Below, in pieces: positions 12,050-25,039 of a stretch of 64,000 nucleotides of DNA. The stretch's first letter is position 1. Every line of letters begins with the position of its first letter. The DNA is from Blastobasis lacticolella (taxonomy: Eukaryota; Arthropoda; Insecta; Lepidoptera; Blastobasidae): the NCBI GenBank assembly GCA_905147135.1, contig LR990048.1:16910563-16974562 (forward strand), read 5' to 3'. Made by a program: the position numbers and the translations under genes. Under the pieces are notes generated by a model. That model was given only the letters and a program-made list of their open reading frames with translations. It had not been told where the DNA came from and searched no databases.

Positions 12050-12934
12050 TGGTGAAGTTTAGGGACTTACTAGCAGACATCCCGCATGTGATGCTAACGC
12101 CATTCTTTAATGCAGTGGTTCATATAAATTTTTGTGTATACCACATCAAGATAGACTTTAAGCTCGTGTATCGCCTAGACTGGCATTATGCGCACAATAT
12201 ATTAGATTTCAGGTTTACGGTTTACGCAAGCATTGTTGGCGGCAAAAATAGATCAGCCCGTGTTGATCTTCGTATATGTAAGTACACAATTGGTATTGTT
12301 TCGAAGCATGCAATCGCACGAATAGTTGGAATATCGAGATAATTTTAACTCCGGTGTAGTAAATTACCATGAAAATGTAAAAACATAATCGGATTGTTCG
12401 TGTTTCTGGTTGGGTCGTGTCAACGAGTGTGAGTTCCAATGCTTTGATAATCATATTTGGGGCATACAATCTGATTGTCGGTGTTCCATCCGTAAATCCA
12501 TTAGGTTTCTCGCTATGCCATGCGGCAGTAAAGTGATTGGAGTGCAGCATATGAAGATGAATCATGTTTATTAGTGACACACAATATTTATTTATCATAA
12601 ATTTACATATTACAGTAATTTACTACTAATACACTGCAAATATCAGTATAAAAATAAAAATATTAGCACAAAGCTTAAAAATAACTTTAAACTAATTAAT
12701 TGAAACACACTCATTCATTCAGCTCGCTAAACCTCAGGCATGCATTTTGCAAATCCATCTATCGACTAACAAATGTTGGTCACAGCGTTCTCATTCTTAT
12801 TCTTTATTGTACACAAACATGACATAATGATACAGTACAGTAACAGAGATGTACAAAGGCGAGCTTATCACATTAATTGAGTACATGACTCATATACATG
12901 ACTTTGTTTTACTACTCGTGTTGTATTCATATAA
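12050..12934. other. No gene seen
   Basis: AT-rich. The overlapping open frames on the two strands (12049-12342 plus, 12215-12598 minus) have no recognisable content. Confidence 0.5.
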
Positions 12935-13200
12935 CTAGTTCTTGTCCGCGACTTCATCCACGTGGAAATAGTTTTTTTGACAGTTTAGCTTTTGCCCGCG
13001 TTTCCATTTTAAATGACCTCCATATCGTATGACTGCTAGTACTACGGGGAGGTCAAGCTGTATCTCTGGTTCTACCTACCCGAACTAGATGAAACAAGGA
13101 ATACATATATTGTACCCTGGACTTCAAGCTACCAAACTATCAAAACCGAATCAAAACCCGTTCAGTAGTTTTTGAGTGATGCGCGAACAGACAAACATAA
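12935..13200 (-). mobile_element. Helitron-like non-autonomous copy
   Basis: On the minus strand it ends in CTAG (12938-12935) followed by T, preceded by the 'gatgaagtcgcggacaagaa' terminal block and further upstream by 'aactactgaacgggttttga', both typical of this lepidopteran repeat. Confidence 0.55.
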
Positions 13201-13461
13201 ACACAAAAATTTTAAAAAATATTTTATATTTCCAAGACTCCTATCCCGACTTTTGTTTCTGGTAAATACTAATATGTTCAATGTACAGAAACGGCTTCTT
13301 TACAGTTTTAAAATAGTATACATATTACTTTTTTGTATGTACTCAGTAAAAATAGTGATTGAGGAACGCTTTGAAACTTACACGTTTGTTTGTTTTATTA
13401 CTCAAAGTAACGAATAAATTGTCAATTAATATAATAATTGTACAGCTAGCTATATATATGC

Positions 13462-13793
13462 TTATAGCGGGGTATCTCGTTCGAATTGGAGCCGCCCGAC
13501 TGGGGAAGTACCTCCACCTTACAGAATATCGCAGCTAAATAATACTCTTTTAAATAGTATTGTGTTTCTGCCGGTGAGTAAGGTTTCCAGTGCTCTATGG
13601 GGTGGGGATTTGGGGAACCGTGGCTTTGGCAGTGGAGGGGCATTTGCTTTTTGCTGCCAGAGCAACGTGTTATAGAGGTGGGCAACGCATTAGCGATACT
13701 CTTGGTGTTGCTAATGTCTATAGGCAGTGGTGACCACTTTTCATCAGGTGGCCCGCTTGCCTGTTTGCCTACCGTATGACATAAAAAAAAAAT
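13462..13793 (+). repeat. Dispersed repeat, family C
   Basis: A 330-bp repeat with a poly(A) end (after 'cgtatgacat'), shared with 27575, 34185 and 34793. Its last 110 bp can be read as a peptide with a VLLMSIGSGDHFSSGG block, the same tail as the LINE fragments at 11706 and 15537. It is either a 3' piece of that LINE lineage or a SINE that borrows its tail. Confidence 0.8.
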
Positions 13794-14172
13794 GTATACC
13801 AAATAGATATCTATCTGCAATGCGTTGTCTAAAACGCGTAGGTCGGTGACAACACGACAATCGCAACAAAGCCAAACAGGCAACAATAGACGGACGGACA
13901 GACGGCGATAGCTTTGCATGGAGGCGAACTGTTGGGCAACCCTTTGTATGGGCTGGCGCTCATTGGTTTGAGTATAGAGTTCAAGGTTCTATAGTTATTG
14001 AAAAAGCTTATTGCTGATACAGTGAAAGTCGAGCAGGCAGCCAATTTTTTCTAGTAATACGTGCGTGACGATATGTATGTTATGTACGTAATATCTACGC
14101 CCCATATCTACGGCTATTGAATCAATAAAATAAAAAATAAAAATGTATTTATTGACGACAAATATACGTATT

Positions 14173-14425
14173 TGGCCGTGTGGTGTCCGGCAGAGTAGAA
14201 TAGCACCAACCCCTTACACTCATGGGTGTCGTACACGGCGACTAATGTTTTCGAGGCAAAAGATCAAGAGTATCCGTAGTCTGGAAAATGGGCAGCAGCA
14301 TTTTCTATTGTTATATTTAAACACTGCGATCTCCAACCCGCCAGCCAAGCGTGGAGGTTATGGCAATAACCTCCCCTATCGTGGGAGAGTCCTGCAGTAT
14401 ACTGATACGGGTTGTGATGATGATG
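14173..14425 (+). repeat. Short dispersed repeat, family B
   Basis: Near full-length plus-strand copy from GGCCGTGTGGTGTCCGGCAG to a GATGATGATGAT tail. Confidence 0.9.
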
Positions 14426-15536
14426 ATACGTATTACATTGGAAGTTTTTGTAATGTTAACAGTGATATGGCAAGACAATACATCCCCTGTCTCCTAAACT
14501 AGGAATAAATCGTGTACCTTAGGAGACATGGTTTGATAGTGTTTTCATACCTTAATACATTCCATTTAGCTAGTAAAATTGCGTGAGTTGACATGTTTGT
14601 GTATGAATTAGGTAAATGCGGAATCTTGAAGTAGACCTCAGAAAACTGTTCCGGCTTTTCAGGCGTGCGGGTCATGTAATGCCCACATGACCATTCGAAA
14701 AATCTATTAGTTACTATACTCAAATAGGTACAGAAGGATATTGTAGTCTTATTATTTGTAGTATTGTTTTTAAGTTTGTAAATAAATGAAAGTACCTATT
14801 TCATTCCACATTGGTGAACTATACTAAAACATATATATACTTGTTTATATTCAAGGAAGTTGAATATTCCTATAACATGTGAATTACGAGTTCCCACTAA
14901 GCATCTAATATTAACTTTATGTCCCTCGTCGGGTCGTGGTATTAGCTAGCGGAACAATGAACCTTCTTTACTGGTTCCACTTATTAGATATGGGCGAGTA
15001 CACGTTAAAGTTATGAAAATCTCGTATGGGCTCGTATTCACATCCGTAAAAGAGATGCTTCCTATTCAGAAAGAGTAGGCTCTAACAGTCTAACTAAATA
15101 GTGTAATAGGCGTAGGCGAATACGCCATACGCCTGTGTATTCTTCACTCAGTTTAAGCTACTCGACTGATTTGAATACTGTTGTCGCCAATGAATGAATG
15201 TAATTTTTTCTGTGCGATGACGTCGCGGGTTGGCACTTCTCAATAATTGAATGGGATTTGTTATGCACACTGGGTGTCATTGGGTAATTAAATATAGAAA
15301 TATATTTCTTAAAATATATTTGTCAATGTTCTTGTTGTCGTTCTTGACGCACCTGCATCGAAATATCGAGGTAAAAACAATACTAACCGTGGTAACAAAC
15401 CCGATAATATGTGTAGTGAAAGTGTTCTTGTTGTTTCTTGTTAATGGTCCATAGTCTCTGCCTACCCCACCTGTGGGACAGAGGCGTGAGCTTTAATGAA
15501 TGTATGTTCTTCTCAATGTCTACTAAAAAGATTTTT
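14426..15536. other. No gene seen
   Basis: AT-rich sequence without a supported gene. Confidence 0.5.
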
Positions 15537-15785
15537 TTTATACCACAGATGGCAAACAAGCTTACGGCCTGTTTGATGGTAAACATTCACCGCAGCCTAT
15601 GGACGTTTGCAATACCAGGGGCATCACCCACGCGTTGCCGACCCTGTAAAAACCTTATTACCCCTTTCTTGAAGAACTCCATGTTGTATTCTCCAGGGAA
15701 AACCTCTCCAGGTAGCTCATTCCACAACCGTGTTAACCTTAATGTCTTATTATTCATTGAGACTGGATGAGCAGTCTCAGGAGCC
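15537..15785 (-). mobile_element. LINE ORF2 C-terminal fragment (CR1/L2-like)
   Basis: A minus-strand frame reads LTRLWNELPGEVFPGEYNME, then FFKKGVIRFLQGRQRVG, the C-terminal region of a CR1/L2-type LINE protein. The shared 'ggcaaacaagcttacggcct' tail lies at its 3' end. Related to 11706 and 50503. Confidence 0.75.
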
Positions 15786-15789
15786 AATA

Positions 15790-16980
15790 TTTTTCTCTGT
15801 CTTTATAGTTTTCCCTTTTCGCGGGTAATTTAATCAGATTTAACCTGTTTATTTTAATTATATCAGTACTTTAACTTCAATTTATAATTGGGCGTGTATT
15901 ATGTTCACTAGGTAGCCCTTCGTACATTTTAAAACACAATAGATCATAATTATCTCAACTTTCCACACTCATAACACTAACGAAGTGTTTATTATTCCAA
16001 TATCAAATTTAGAGGCACTTCATCTGTAAGTTCCGAAGCCCACACAACATTGTGCCGGTAATGGCATAAACAATATATTATAATGGGCAATAAAAGTTCA
16101 TTATAGACAATGGGCTTGATTGATTCGGGATAACGAGTGGAGGGAACCGTCTATCGGCTATTGTTTCAGATAGTGAGCGATAGACAGATTGCAAGACGTT
16201 ACCGTTCCTTGAGCTTGGAAATCTGGGTGTTGTTTTGTTAAGGGGAGAGCTAGTATTACTGAACTCTGAAATAAAATTCCAAGATCAAAAGTTTGAATAA
16301 ATTGCCCCTAAAAATAGACCCAAGGGGTGGATTATTTGAAATAATTGAAATGTCGATAAAAATAATCACATTCAAAATGAAATAAAATCGTATGAACATA
16401 CTTTTTTATTACGGGATAAATAAAAGGTTCCCGCGGGTAATTTGATTGGCATCATTACAGGCATCCGAACTGCGCGCGGTTTAAAGCCGTTGAGAACGGC
16501 AAGTGTTGGATGTCTCGGATGCATAGAGCCGATAATAGTGCAAGGTGTATGTAGAATATTTATGGAGCCAGAGCGAACAAACGATAGTAAACCACACAAT
16601 CCCGATCGGATTACGGTATCTTCTTCAACATTGTGTTTCCTCAGCTACTCTCACCGGCCACTACCAGGCATTCCCTTCTACATTATGCCCGAGTGCAGTA
16701 AACTTAGGCGACGCTGAAGTTAACATAATGTTTTTTTAATAAGACTATACTGACATTTGACCGCCATCTCACCTGGTGGTAAGTGACAATGTGTAGTTAA
16801 GTGGCGATGATATAAAATGTTCTTAAAAAGAAAAAGCTTTGCACCAACACAAACCTAAAGCGAAATCTAAAGTCGCTAAGTCTCGACTAACCCTAGAAAC
16901 ATAATCGATACAAGAATTTGCATACTGTAAATAATTTACCTCTTTTTGTACACTTTTTTTAGTTTTAATTACATTGTACA
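15790..16980. other. No gene seen
   Basis: Open frames at 16372-16739 overlap on both strands and carry no recognisable domain. A short 'cacctggtggtaagtgacaa' piece near 16770 is a repeat fragment. Confidence 0.5.
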
Positions 16981-16984
16981 GGGA

Positions 16985-17480
16985 CGGCATTTATTAGCTA
17001 AAACCTCGAAGACTATCCGGGTGCTGGGACCACCTGTGTACAATACCACAATCAGTGGTAGAAGCTCCAAGCTTCGCAATCTTTAAGCGAAAACTTCACC
17101 AGTGGCTCATTGCGCAGGCGTTCTACTCGCTTAATGAATTTCTAGATAAAAAATTAACATTTATATTCATTATTATTTTACAGTAATTATTTGTATATTT
17201 ATTTGTCATTAATGATCGACCAATGTTATAATTTATATGATTGAATAATTACGTGCCTATTTTTTATATTGACATTTACTTTTTTATGACTAGGTAATTT
17301 ATTTATTTTAAAAATTTTTTATGTAATTATTGACTTATTTTGTTTGATTAATTATAACAAAGACACGAAATTAATATGTTTGGATGCTCTGACCTAATCT
17401 AATGTTATGTATATAACCTATTGTACCTATGTAACAACAAATAATGACTTGTAAAAATTTTTTACCAATAAAATTATGTC
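16985..17480 (+). mobile_element. LINE 3' end with ORF C-terminus and 3' UTR
   Basis: From about 17040 the plus strand reads TIPQSVVEAPSFAIFKRKLH, then QWLIAQAFYSLNEFLD, the usual last helix region of CR1/Jockey-type LINE ORF2 proteins. An AT-rich 3' UTR ends in AATAAA near 17467. Only the tail is present. Confidence 0.6.
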
Positions 17481-17562
17481 TATGTCAACGTCTATTTCCT
17501 AATTTTAATGTAGCTTGGTAATCTCGTCTCGTAAAAAATTGGACTCCTCCAACTGTCGCGTC

Positions 17563-18215
17563 CATCATCATCATCATCATATCAGCCAGAAGACGCCCAC
17601 TGCTGGGCATAGGCCTTCCCCAGAGGTCAAAGGCCGGTCCTGTGCCTTCCGCATCCAGCTGGTATCTGCGATCCTTACCAGGTCGTCGGTCCACCTTGTG
17701 GGAGGCCTACCTACGCTGCGTTATCCGGAACGTGGTCGCCACTCGAGAACTTTACTGCCCAATCGGCCAACTGTTCTTCGAGCTATGCGCCCTGCCCACT
17801 GCCACTTCAGTCTGGCAATCCTAAGAGCTATGTCGGTGAACTCGGTTCGCTTGCGAATCTTCTCATTTTTGATTCGATCGCGCAACGAGATTCCGAGCAT
17901 AGCTCTTTCCATTGCCCTTTGGTTAACAGTAAGCTTGTGAGCGGTGAGCGGTGAGCGGCCACGTTTCAGTTCCGTAAGTCATCACTGGGAACACACATTA
18001 GTCAAAGACCTTCGTCTTAAGACACTGCGGTAATTCGGACGAAAATATATGGCGTAGCTTCCCGAACGCTATCCAACCGAGTTGGATTCGTCGATTGACC
18101 TCTTTCTCGAAATTGGACCTACCTAGCTGGACTATTTGTCCAAGGCATGTATAGTCGTCAACAACTTCATGTTCAGTGCCTCCAACTGTCACTGGAGTTA
18201 TCACAACATGGACAT
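17563..18215 (-). mobile_element. RTE-like LINE 3' fragment (about 650 bp)
   Basis: The minus strand shows a decayed reverse-transcriptase C-terminal region: a VVDDYTCLGQIVQLGRSNFE block (thumb region: YLGQ, then EVNRRIQLGW), LRHIFSSELPQCLKTKVFD, MERAMLGISLRDRIKNEKIR and LKWQWAGRIARRTVGRLGSK. It ends in an (ATG)n tail at 17563-17580. Stops and shifts break the frame. Confidence 0.85.
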
Positions 18216-18654
18216 TTGACATAATTTCACTACGTTACTACGTTTATGAATATGGGTGTTAGTCTCGTAGCTACACCTCTGCTCGCCTCCGAATGCTAAC
18301 GAGTACCATCGGATCCATTCCGTACGCGGTCCCATTACACGGAGCACAATGCACCATTGGAGATGTGGCTGCGCGCTTGCGCAATGCTCCCATTTCTAAT
18401 GCACTCGTGGGCTTCCACGCCTAATATAGAAAGTTGGAGCGTGGTTTTGCGTTGCTCCCTTTGCGCTGAGCCGTTTTGTGTTAGGCCGTGATGACCACAG
18501 CCTATGGGCTCTTGGTGGAAAGGTGCTGTAAAGGAAACGACACTTACATACACCGAGCCCCAACTACATACGTCAAACCCCAAACCAGTGCGTCCAAATA
18601 CTCTTTCCAAGTTTGCCTGACAATATCAATATCAGATCACTATCACCATATATT

Positions 18655-18809
18655 ATGAAACAAAGTCCCACTCCGCGTCTGTGTCTCTGTTCGCGATTAA
18701 ATAAATCACTGCTGAACGGATTTTCATGCGGTTTTCACCAGTAGACAGATTAATTCATGAGGAAGGTTTAATTGTATAAATTACGTGCGAAGCCGGGGCT
18801 AGTCGCTAG
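18655..18809 (+). mobile_element. Helitron-like non-autonomous copy
   Basis: The body contains 'caaagtcccactccgcgtct' and 'ctgaacggattttcatgcgg', and the end 'tgcgaagccggggctagtcg' then CTAG (18806-18809) and T. The GC-rich 'gaagccggggc' block just before the end is the expected place for the 3' hairpin. Confidence 0.6.
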
Positions 18810-19784
18810 TTATATCTAATTATATTGTTATAACTAATATCCCTATTTTTCGTCGGTGATTGGAAATAAAATAACTTAGCAACAACTTTGGTGTTCATAA
18901 TAACAGGATGTCCTAATTAACGAGTTAGTTATAATATAAACGTAATAATAATTCATTACAATAATATGTTATAATTAATCGCGATAAAGCTACGCCCACA
19001 ATGTCTCGGCCGCGACCTGCGTGGATTCGATAACATTGACATTATGACCGCGTAAAGTGTGTTTACGATGACGCCTGCTTTTCGGGCCGACGCGACGATA
19101 GGTTTGGTTACCTAATTGACCATTAGTTACCTTTTGGGTGAACTTTGATAAGTGATACTGTGTACACAATCCTGTTGAGTGATTGTATAGAATACACTTG
19201 TCGGTTGTTTAAGTACTTTCCGAATCAAGCGAATCAAAGTCATTCATTAATAATGTAAGTGAAAAAATTGCTTTGGGTTTGACTAAAGTGTTGGAGTTTA
19301 TTAGTTCCTCTGAGGTAAGAGTAGGTTAGGGTAGAGTAGGGGCAGGAGTAGAACACGCGAACGAAGTCGCCGGGCCAGCTATATCTTAGCTATATCTATA
19401 TCTTATAATTATAGTTGCTACCAAATAAATTGACAATAGCGGACATTGATCTCTCGGTAAAAACATGATGTAAATTGTAGTATTTTTATCCTTCGCTACA
19501 TTATAATGAAATAAAAGAATTTCTAACAGTTTTCAATTATTATTCATGGGTTACTGCCGGTTTTTGACCAAGTGATCAAGGCATGCTCTTGCCAATCCAT
19601 TTAGCACAGAACTGACAGATGTCGAAAAGCCCTCGACAGGAATCTCGATTGGTTACTTATTTTATTTTAAAGGAAAACCAACAACGGTGATTACAGTGAT
19701 TAAAGTGGCATTGGAGAAAATCGCATCTAAATTTGTCTATCTGATACGAGCGAACGCGATGCTACAAACACAAGCGCCAGCTAG
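18810..19784. other. No gene seen
   Basis: AT-rich. A short Helitron-like 3' remnant ('acgcgaacgaagtcgccggg') is visible near 19350-19370. Confidence 0.5.
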
Positions 19785-20010
19785 CCCCAAAGTAAGCAAA
19801 GCTTGTATTATGGGTGTTAGATAACTGATAAACTACTTATATACTTTTTTATGACCTACTTATTAGACGAGTACATACAACACCCAGACCCGTAACAGAT
19901 GATGATGGTTTCAATTTCTGCTCGGCCGGGAATCAAACCCGGTGCCACATAAGCCATAAGTCAGAAGCGATAGCTAGCGTTCAAGTTAGCCGGTCGTGCC
20001 CAGTGTCTGC
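19785..20010 (-). repeat. tRNA-headed SINE, family E (diverged)
   Basis: Minus-strand copy of the family complete at 50963-51217. The B-box-like 'gggtttgattcccggccgag' and the 'cccaaagtaagcaaagctt' tail (as read on the plus strand) are both recognisable. Confidence 0.75.
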
Positions 20011-20440
20011 CATAGTAACATTGCAACGAGTTAACAAAGAAGAAGTCTTCATCAAGCCTCCAGCTTGGCATAGCTGGCTCCCAGCCAGAGTCGGACTAAG
20101 TGATCCAATTGCAAAGCCGGCCATTGTTCCACTGCTGTTTACGGCTGTATCTCAGTTGAACAATGAACGCGCCTGATGGTCGCGACTAGACTGTTCTGTT
20201 TATCTTAGGTGTGGGGGCGATTAATGGGGTGACGGCGAACTTAATTGTTGAGATAAGAGCCTATGCTTTATTATATCTTTACGATCGTTGCACGAATAAG
20301 CGTTGTGGCAAACTCGGACTGACGTGTTGAGCGGTTAAAGTTGGTGTGGTACTAATTTTATGCCCTCTTTTTCAGGTAATTACTCTACATTAACTCACCG
20401 TTTTTAAAGTTGAAATAAGGTAAGTAGGCACTCCTTTTGT

Positions 20441-20661
20441 ACACAGTATCAAACAAAGTCGCTTCTCGCCGTTTGTCCCTATGTATGTATCATCCACCTT
20501 CTTTACCCCTACCCTTTTTTTCTTTTTTATAAAGTTTCCTCTTGAATCACTCTATTTATTGCTGAGAACCGCATTAAAATCCGATGTGTAGTTTAAAAGA
20601 TCTAAGCGTACATAGATACATAGGAACAGACGGCGGGAAGCGACTTTGTTTTATACTATGT
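20441..20661. repeat. Foldback (inverted) repeat
   Basis: The left arm 20441-20490 and right arm about 20613-20661 are imperfect reverse complements, each built from the Helitron-associated 'caaagtcgcttctcgccgt' block. This looks like two copies of that repeat head to head around an AT-rich spacer. Confidence 0.65.
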
Positions 20662-21150
20662 TTCGATAATAAACTTGTAGGCAAGTTGTGACACTTCAAC
20701 TAGCAAGTTTCAAGATCAACGTGTCTATAAACAGTCGGTCACATAATATTGGTCTTTAGATAGCCAGCCAGAAACCTGTTCGGATCCAATGTTGACTCAT
20801 GCCAGCAGCTTTAATAATATACGACCGGACTCTGTCTAGTTAAATAGGTATCGTCTGGGAACTTAGTGCATCGGTGCGTGGATTCCTCACACGAAAGTTG
20901 GTTTGTCCTTGCGTGTTGCAAGTTACAACTTACTATTCTGAGCTGATTAGTTCTCGGTAGAGAGACTCCATGGGCTCTGGCATGTCGTTTCGTAAGTGTT
21001 TTATACCTATTTTCTTTGCCGTATAATTGGAATGGGCTGTGGACTGGGTTACAAGTGTGGTTACAAGTAACAGTTTAATCAGAAGCTGTTTCTATAGCTT
21101 TCTTATATCCGTAAGTGTCTTGGGTTTTTGTGCTGTTACACAAATTCTTT

Positions 21151-21490
21151 AGTCGTCGCGTCGGAGCGTCGGTAGCCGACTCATAAGCGAGAGGTACCGG
21201 GTACGAATCCCGATGCGGCCATGTACCAAGGCTTTTTCTCTTAGTTATGTACATTAGTTGAATACTAACAGATGCTCTTACGGTGAGGAAAAACATCGTG
21301 ATCGAACCTGCACATGCAGGCGACTAAATGTGAAACCATGATCCAATCTGGTCAGGTTCCCCAAGTAGCAGCGTCATGGAGGTCAGATGGCAGTCGCTCC
21401 ACTGTAATTACCTGATCTGTCAAATCCTGGATCATGGTCAAGGTGGACCCCGGGGCCTGGTGCGCGAGAGCGCAACCAGGACATTAACGC
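21151..21490 (+). repeat. tRNA-headed SINE, family A
   Basis: Head with 'actcataagcgagaggtacc', then body to 'cctggatcatggtcaaggtg' and 'gacattaacgc'. Plus orientation. Confidence 0.85.
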
Positions 21491-21871
21491 TAAGTTGATT
21501 TTTTAATACACAAATGCCTTCCGCATAGGCAATATTATTCAGGAATTTTACTGCCATCTTATTTGATAGCGTGCAATATACAAGATGAAGCATGCCTGCC
21601 TACGATAGCCTTACTATATATATCAATTACATGCAATGCAGACTTGTGTATCATAAATCTTGTTTCAAATCCTGTTTCACAAAAATAGAGCATGTTCAAT
21701 CTAATTGGCGGCATTGTATCTGTAGTGTAGTACCGATAATACCCAACTGGAACACTTATAAACAATTTTTAGTCGCCCCCAAGCGTCTAATAGCTAGCTT
21801 CAGAGCAGCTCCTCTGCGTTGCTGCATTTTGTTGATACAGGATCAGTCATGTAGACGCACAGTCAATGAAT

Positions 21872-22165
21872 AAATGTACCAATGGCTCTTTTCTGAGTTA
21901 TGTTTAATAGTTGAACACTAACCGACGCTCTTACGGCGAGGGAGAACATCGTGATGAAACCTGCACTGTCAGAAGACTGTGTAACATTCAGTGATACTGA
22001 TACATAATCTAATGTTGTCATGTTCCCCTGACGGAGGTAAGATGGCAGTCGCTCCACTGTAAATACCCGATATGCCAAATCCTGGATAATGGTCAAGGCG
22101 GACCCCTGGCTGCCGTACGCGAGAGCACTACCGGGACATTAACGCCAAGATGAAGATGATGATGC
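21872..22165 (+). repeat. SINE family A, headless copy
   Basis: Begins with the body ('atgtaccaatggctctttt') without the tRNA-like head and runs to 'acattaacgccaagatgaag' and a (GATGAT) tail. Confidence 0.8.
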
Positions 22166-23575
22166 TAGCCAACATCTGTTCTTGTTCTGCTTCCAAGAAG
22201 TCCAAGTTGCATCCTGTATAGTGATTGTGGGCTTGTATCTCTTAAGATTTTCATTGAGGCTTTCAATTAGACCGCCGGCGCCGCCCACGGGCGTACGCCG
22301 TCTAGTTTTGCCACTGGAACAGTCTGCTCTGAACAACTAAGATAACTTAAACCTTATTAGTTCTTGTATAAAGTCTGTTTCGGTATGTATGACATTTTTA
22401 ATAGAACTCTATGACCTATTTATATAAAGTTTAATTTTCTCCGTATTCTGAAATTCTGAAGTAGTGACAACCTGAGAACCTTTGGGGTACAACGCTCCGA
22501 TCACTGTCGAGATGGGTAAACATCTTGATAAACTTAGGTTGGAAGTGTTCACATATACTAGCTGATTATTAGTCGGTGCTTGACTTGAGTGATGTTCGAG
22601 AGTAATTCGGTTTTGCTTCATATTAACATTAAACATTGTTCACCACAAGATGTCTCCTGTAACATTACATAATAAGTTGACCACTGTCACAGAGTATTTT
22701 ACACGCCCTGCTAAAGGAATTGTCAAGGGATTATATTGGTGCTCGGCAAGGGATTACATAGGATGAAGGATCTATAACATCGCATTTTCGCGTAGGGTTC
22801 CTCTTACTAAAGTAGACACCACATTGTTTCATTTGCTACGGCGGCGCTACGACTCTGACAAACTTCTCTCGCTTATTCCAGATTTATCATACTTTTCATA
22901 TACCGTTCGTCAGTTTGGTTTGGCTTCATTGGAGACTGAAGAGTGTTTCTATGTTTTGTCTTTTGTTGATACAAACGTATTTTTGCGATTGAATAGCAGC
23001 ATTGATTGTTAAGAGCTTTATGGAATTAGTCCTTGTTTCTTACCCAATATTTTAAAAATTTCTCAGTTTGGTAAAGCAGTGCCTACCACGTTCTGCCACC
23101 ACAACACCTGTTTAATTAACAGCTTCGGATGCGATAAACGTTCATTTATTTACCTTCAGAGTAGTTTATCATAGGTATATTAGGTATCTGCTCTCTCGAA
23201 ACCCGCAACTAACATACAAGAAGCAGGTTGGCCACAAATCACCACTGTACAAAGACACAAACTAAATAGCTAGTTAACGAACATGGAACAACACACACGG
23301 CTCGCGCTTCACCGGAACTTCGCAGAACAAAGCGGAGTTCCGGGGCCGCAAAGTTTGCGACGTCACGTTGGGCGACGAGGGTCGGATGACGGTGGGTATC
23401 AGTAGGGCTGTCACCTATCACTGTGAGCGTGTGCTGGAGGTGTCTGAGCAATGGTGATAACGCTTGTGTTAATGGAGCTGACGTATTTTTGCTCGCCAGT
23501 TGGCGCCACCGTCGAGGAAGGACTTGTTATGGCAAATGTGTTGTAATGTTGGCTGTTATTCAACTGTGTATTTTG
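22166..23575. other. No gene seen
   Basis: No supported gene. GC-richer patches at 22260-22320 and 23280-23400 contain short frames without domain content. Confidence 0.5.
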
Positions 23576-23865
23576 AGCGACGGTGGCCGAGTGGTTAAGG
23601 TATCCGACTCAAGCGAGAGGTACGGGGGTCGAATCCCACCACCATGTACCAATGACTCTTTTCAGGATTATGCACATTAGTTGAATGCATTAGTACGATG
23701 CTCTTAGGGTGAAGGAAAACATCGGGATTAAACTTGGACATACAGGCGACTGAATGTGTAACCATGGTCCAATCTGGTCAGGTTTCCCTGGTCACGGAAG
23801 TTCGATGGCAGTAGCTCCACTGTAATTATTGCGCGATAGCACAACCGGGACATTAACGCCAATTA
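23576..23865 (+). repeat. tRNA-headed SINE, family A
   Basis: The clearest head of the family: GACGGTGGCCGAGTGGTTAA (A box) then 'ggtcgaatccca' (B box), then the standard body to 'acattaacgcca'. A tRNA gene call was rejected because the body is shared. Confidence 0.85.
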
Positions 23866-24237
23866 TATTGTTATCCAACTGTAAATATTGAACGTTTGTT
23901 TTTGATCAATGGCACGGTTAGCTAGGAAGGGGCATGCCTATTCAGAAACAGCCTATTCACACTGGCCTTGAAGGAGTCCAAGTTGTACCGTTTGAGAAAT
24001 ATACTAGCAGGCAAAGCGTTTCATGCAATTTTAATGCGCTTTAGGCCCTAGTCCGTTCCGTGGAGGTTTTGGGGGACTAGAGCGGAATTGTTTGAAGAGG
24101 TCGCTGGGCTTTCGTAAGTACGGAGGGTTCACCGTCTCACTGAAATATAGGATGGCAGATTGTTACACACTACGATACTCGCTCATTGAGGCTCGATCAA
24201 TCTCGATCACTTTTTTACGAGCTCATGTTATCAAGCT

Positions 24238-24439
24238 GAAGAGTTTGTTTTTTGTTTATAGTATAAAGTCGCTTTCAGTATCTGTCTGTCTTTGTATCCG
24301 CTCCTCCTAGCACGCAATCGATTTTGATGTGGTTTAGACTATCGCTTAGGGAATTTCTTCCGGAAGGTTTATATGTATAATACATATCTATTATAGTGAA
24401 GAAAAGCTTTAAGAGCGGGTTTCCTAAGCGGGTCGCTAG
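24238..24439 (+). mobile_element. Helitron-like non-autonomous copy
   Basis: Contains 'tataaagtcgctttcagtat' and ends 'aagcgggtcg' plus CTAG (24436-24439) followed by T. Confidence 0.55.
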
Positions 24440-25039
24440 TTTACCATATAAAGTCTGACAATACTTTATGTGAAAATGAAATAACAGCGCGGGCGGGCCA
24501 TGCGACGCCGTGGGATACGGTTTTACGACCAGTGAAACTGCAGGTCACATATGTCATCAATTTTTAAAATAGCAAAATAAGTCTTGAAATTAGAAGAACA
24601 TTAAACTTAAAATTCTTTCATACATACATAACATCACGCCTCTTTTCTTTCATCATTCTATTAGGTACTTCGCATATTACGTCAAAGATATATACTGTAC
24701 TAAGTTGGATGAGATCACTCAAGTGTTTATCGTATATTAATGCTTGCATGTTGAGAACTTGAGAGTCAGGGGCTGTTAAGATAAAATGAAGTACTCGTTT
24801 AATAGTGCAATGAATTAATATTTACGGCGCACAGACGTTTGCAAGTCGTAGGTTCTTCGAAGATGTATTTTTTATCTGTTGTTTTATTCATTAGCTTTGA
24901 AATGAAAAATAAACTTTTTTTTACGAAGTCGTCCGCCGCATCCGTCGGCCGCATCGTGACTACATAACTACCACCAGGTGAGATGACAGTCAAATGCATA
25001 GCTAGTCTAATAGAAAGAAAATTTGAAACAAGCTGTCAG

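Noticed and set aside
13597..13779. Small conserved protein repeated at 13.6, 27.6, 34.2 and 34.8 kb
   Set aside because: The near-identical peptides are readings of the dispersed family C repeat; they occur in both orientations and end at its poly(A).
16372..16739. Possible gene at 16.4-16.7 kb
   Set aside because: Overlapping frames on both strands without domains, signal peptide, splice sites or similarity I recognise.
23576..23650. tRNA-Ser or tRNA-Leu gene
   Set aside because: Same SINE head as above; followed by the family A body and without a clean acceptor stem.
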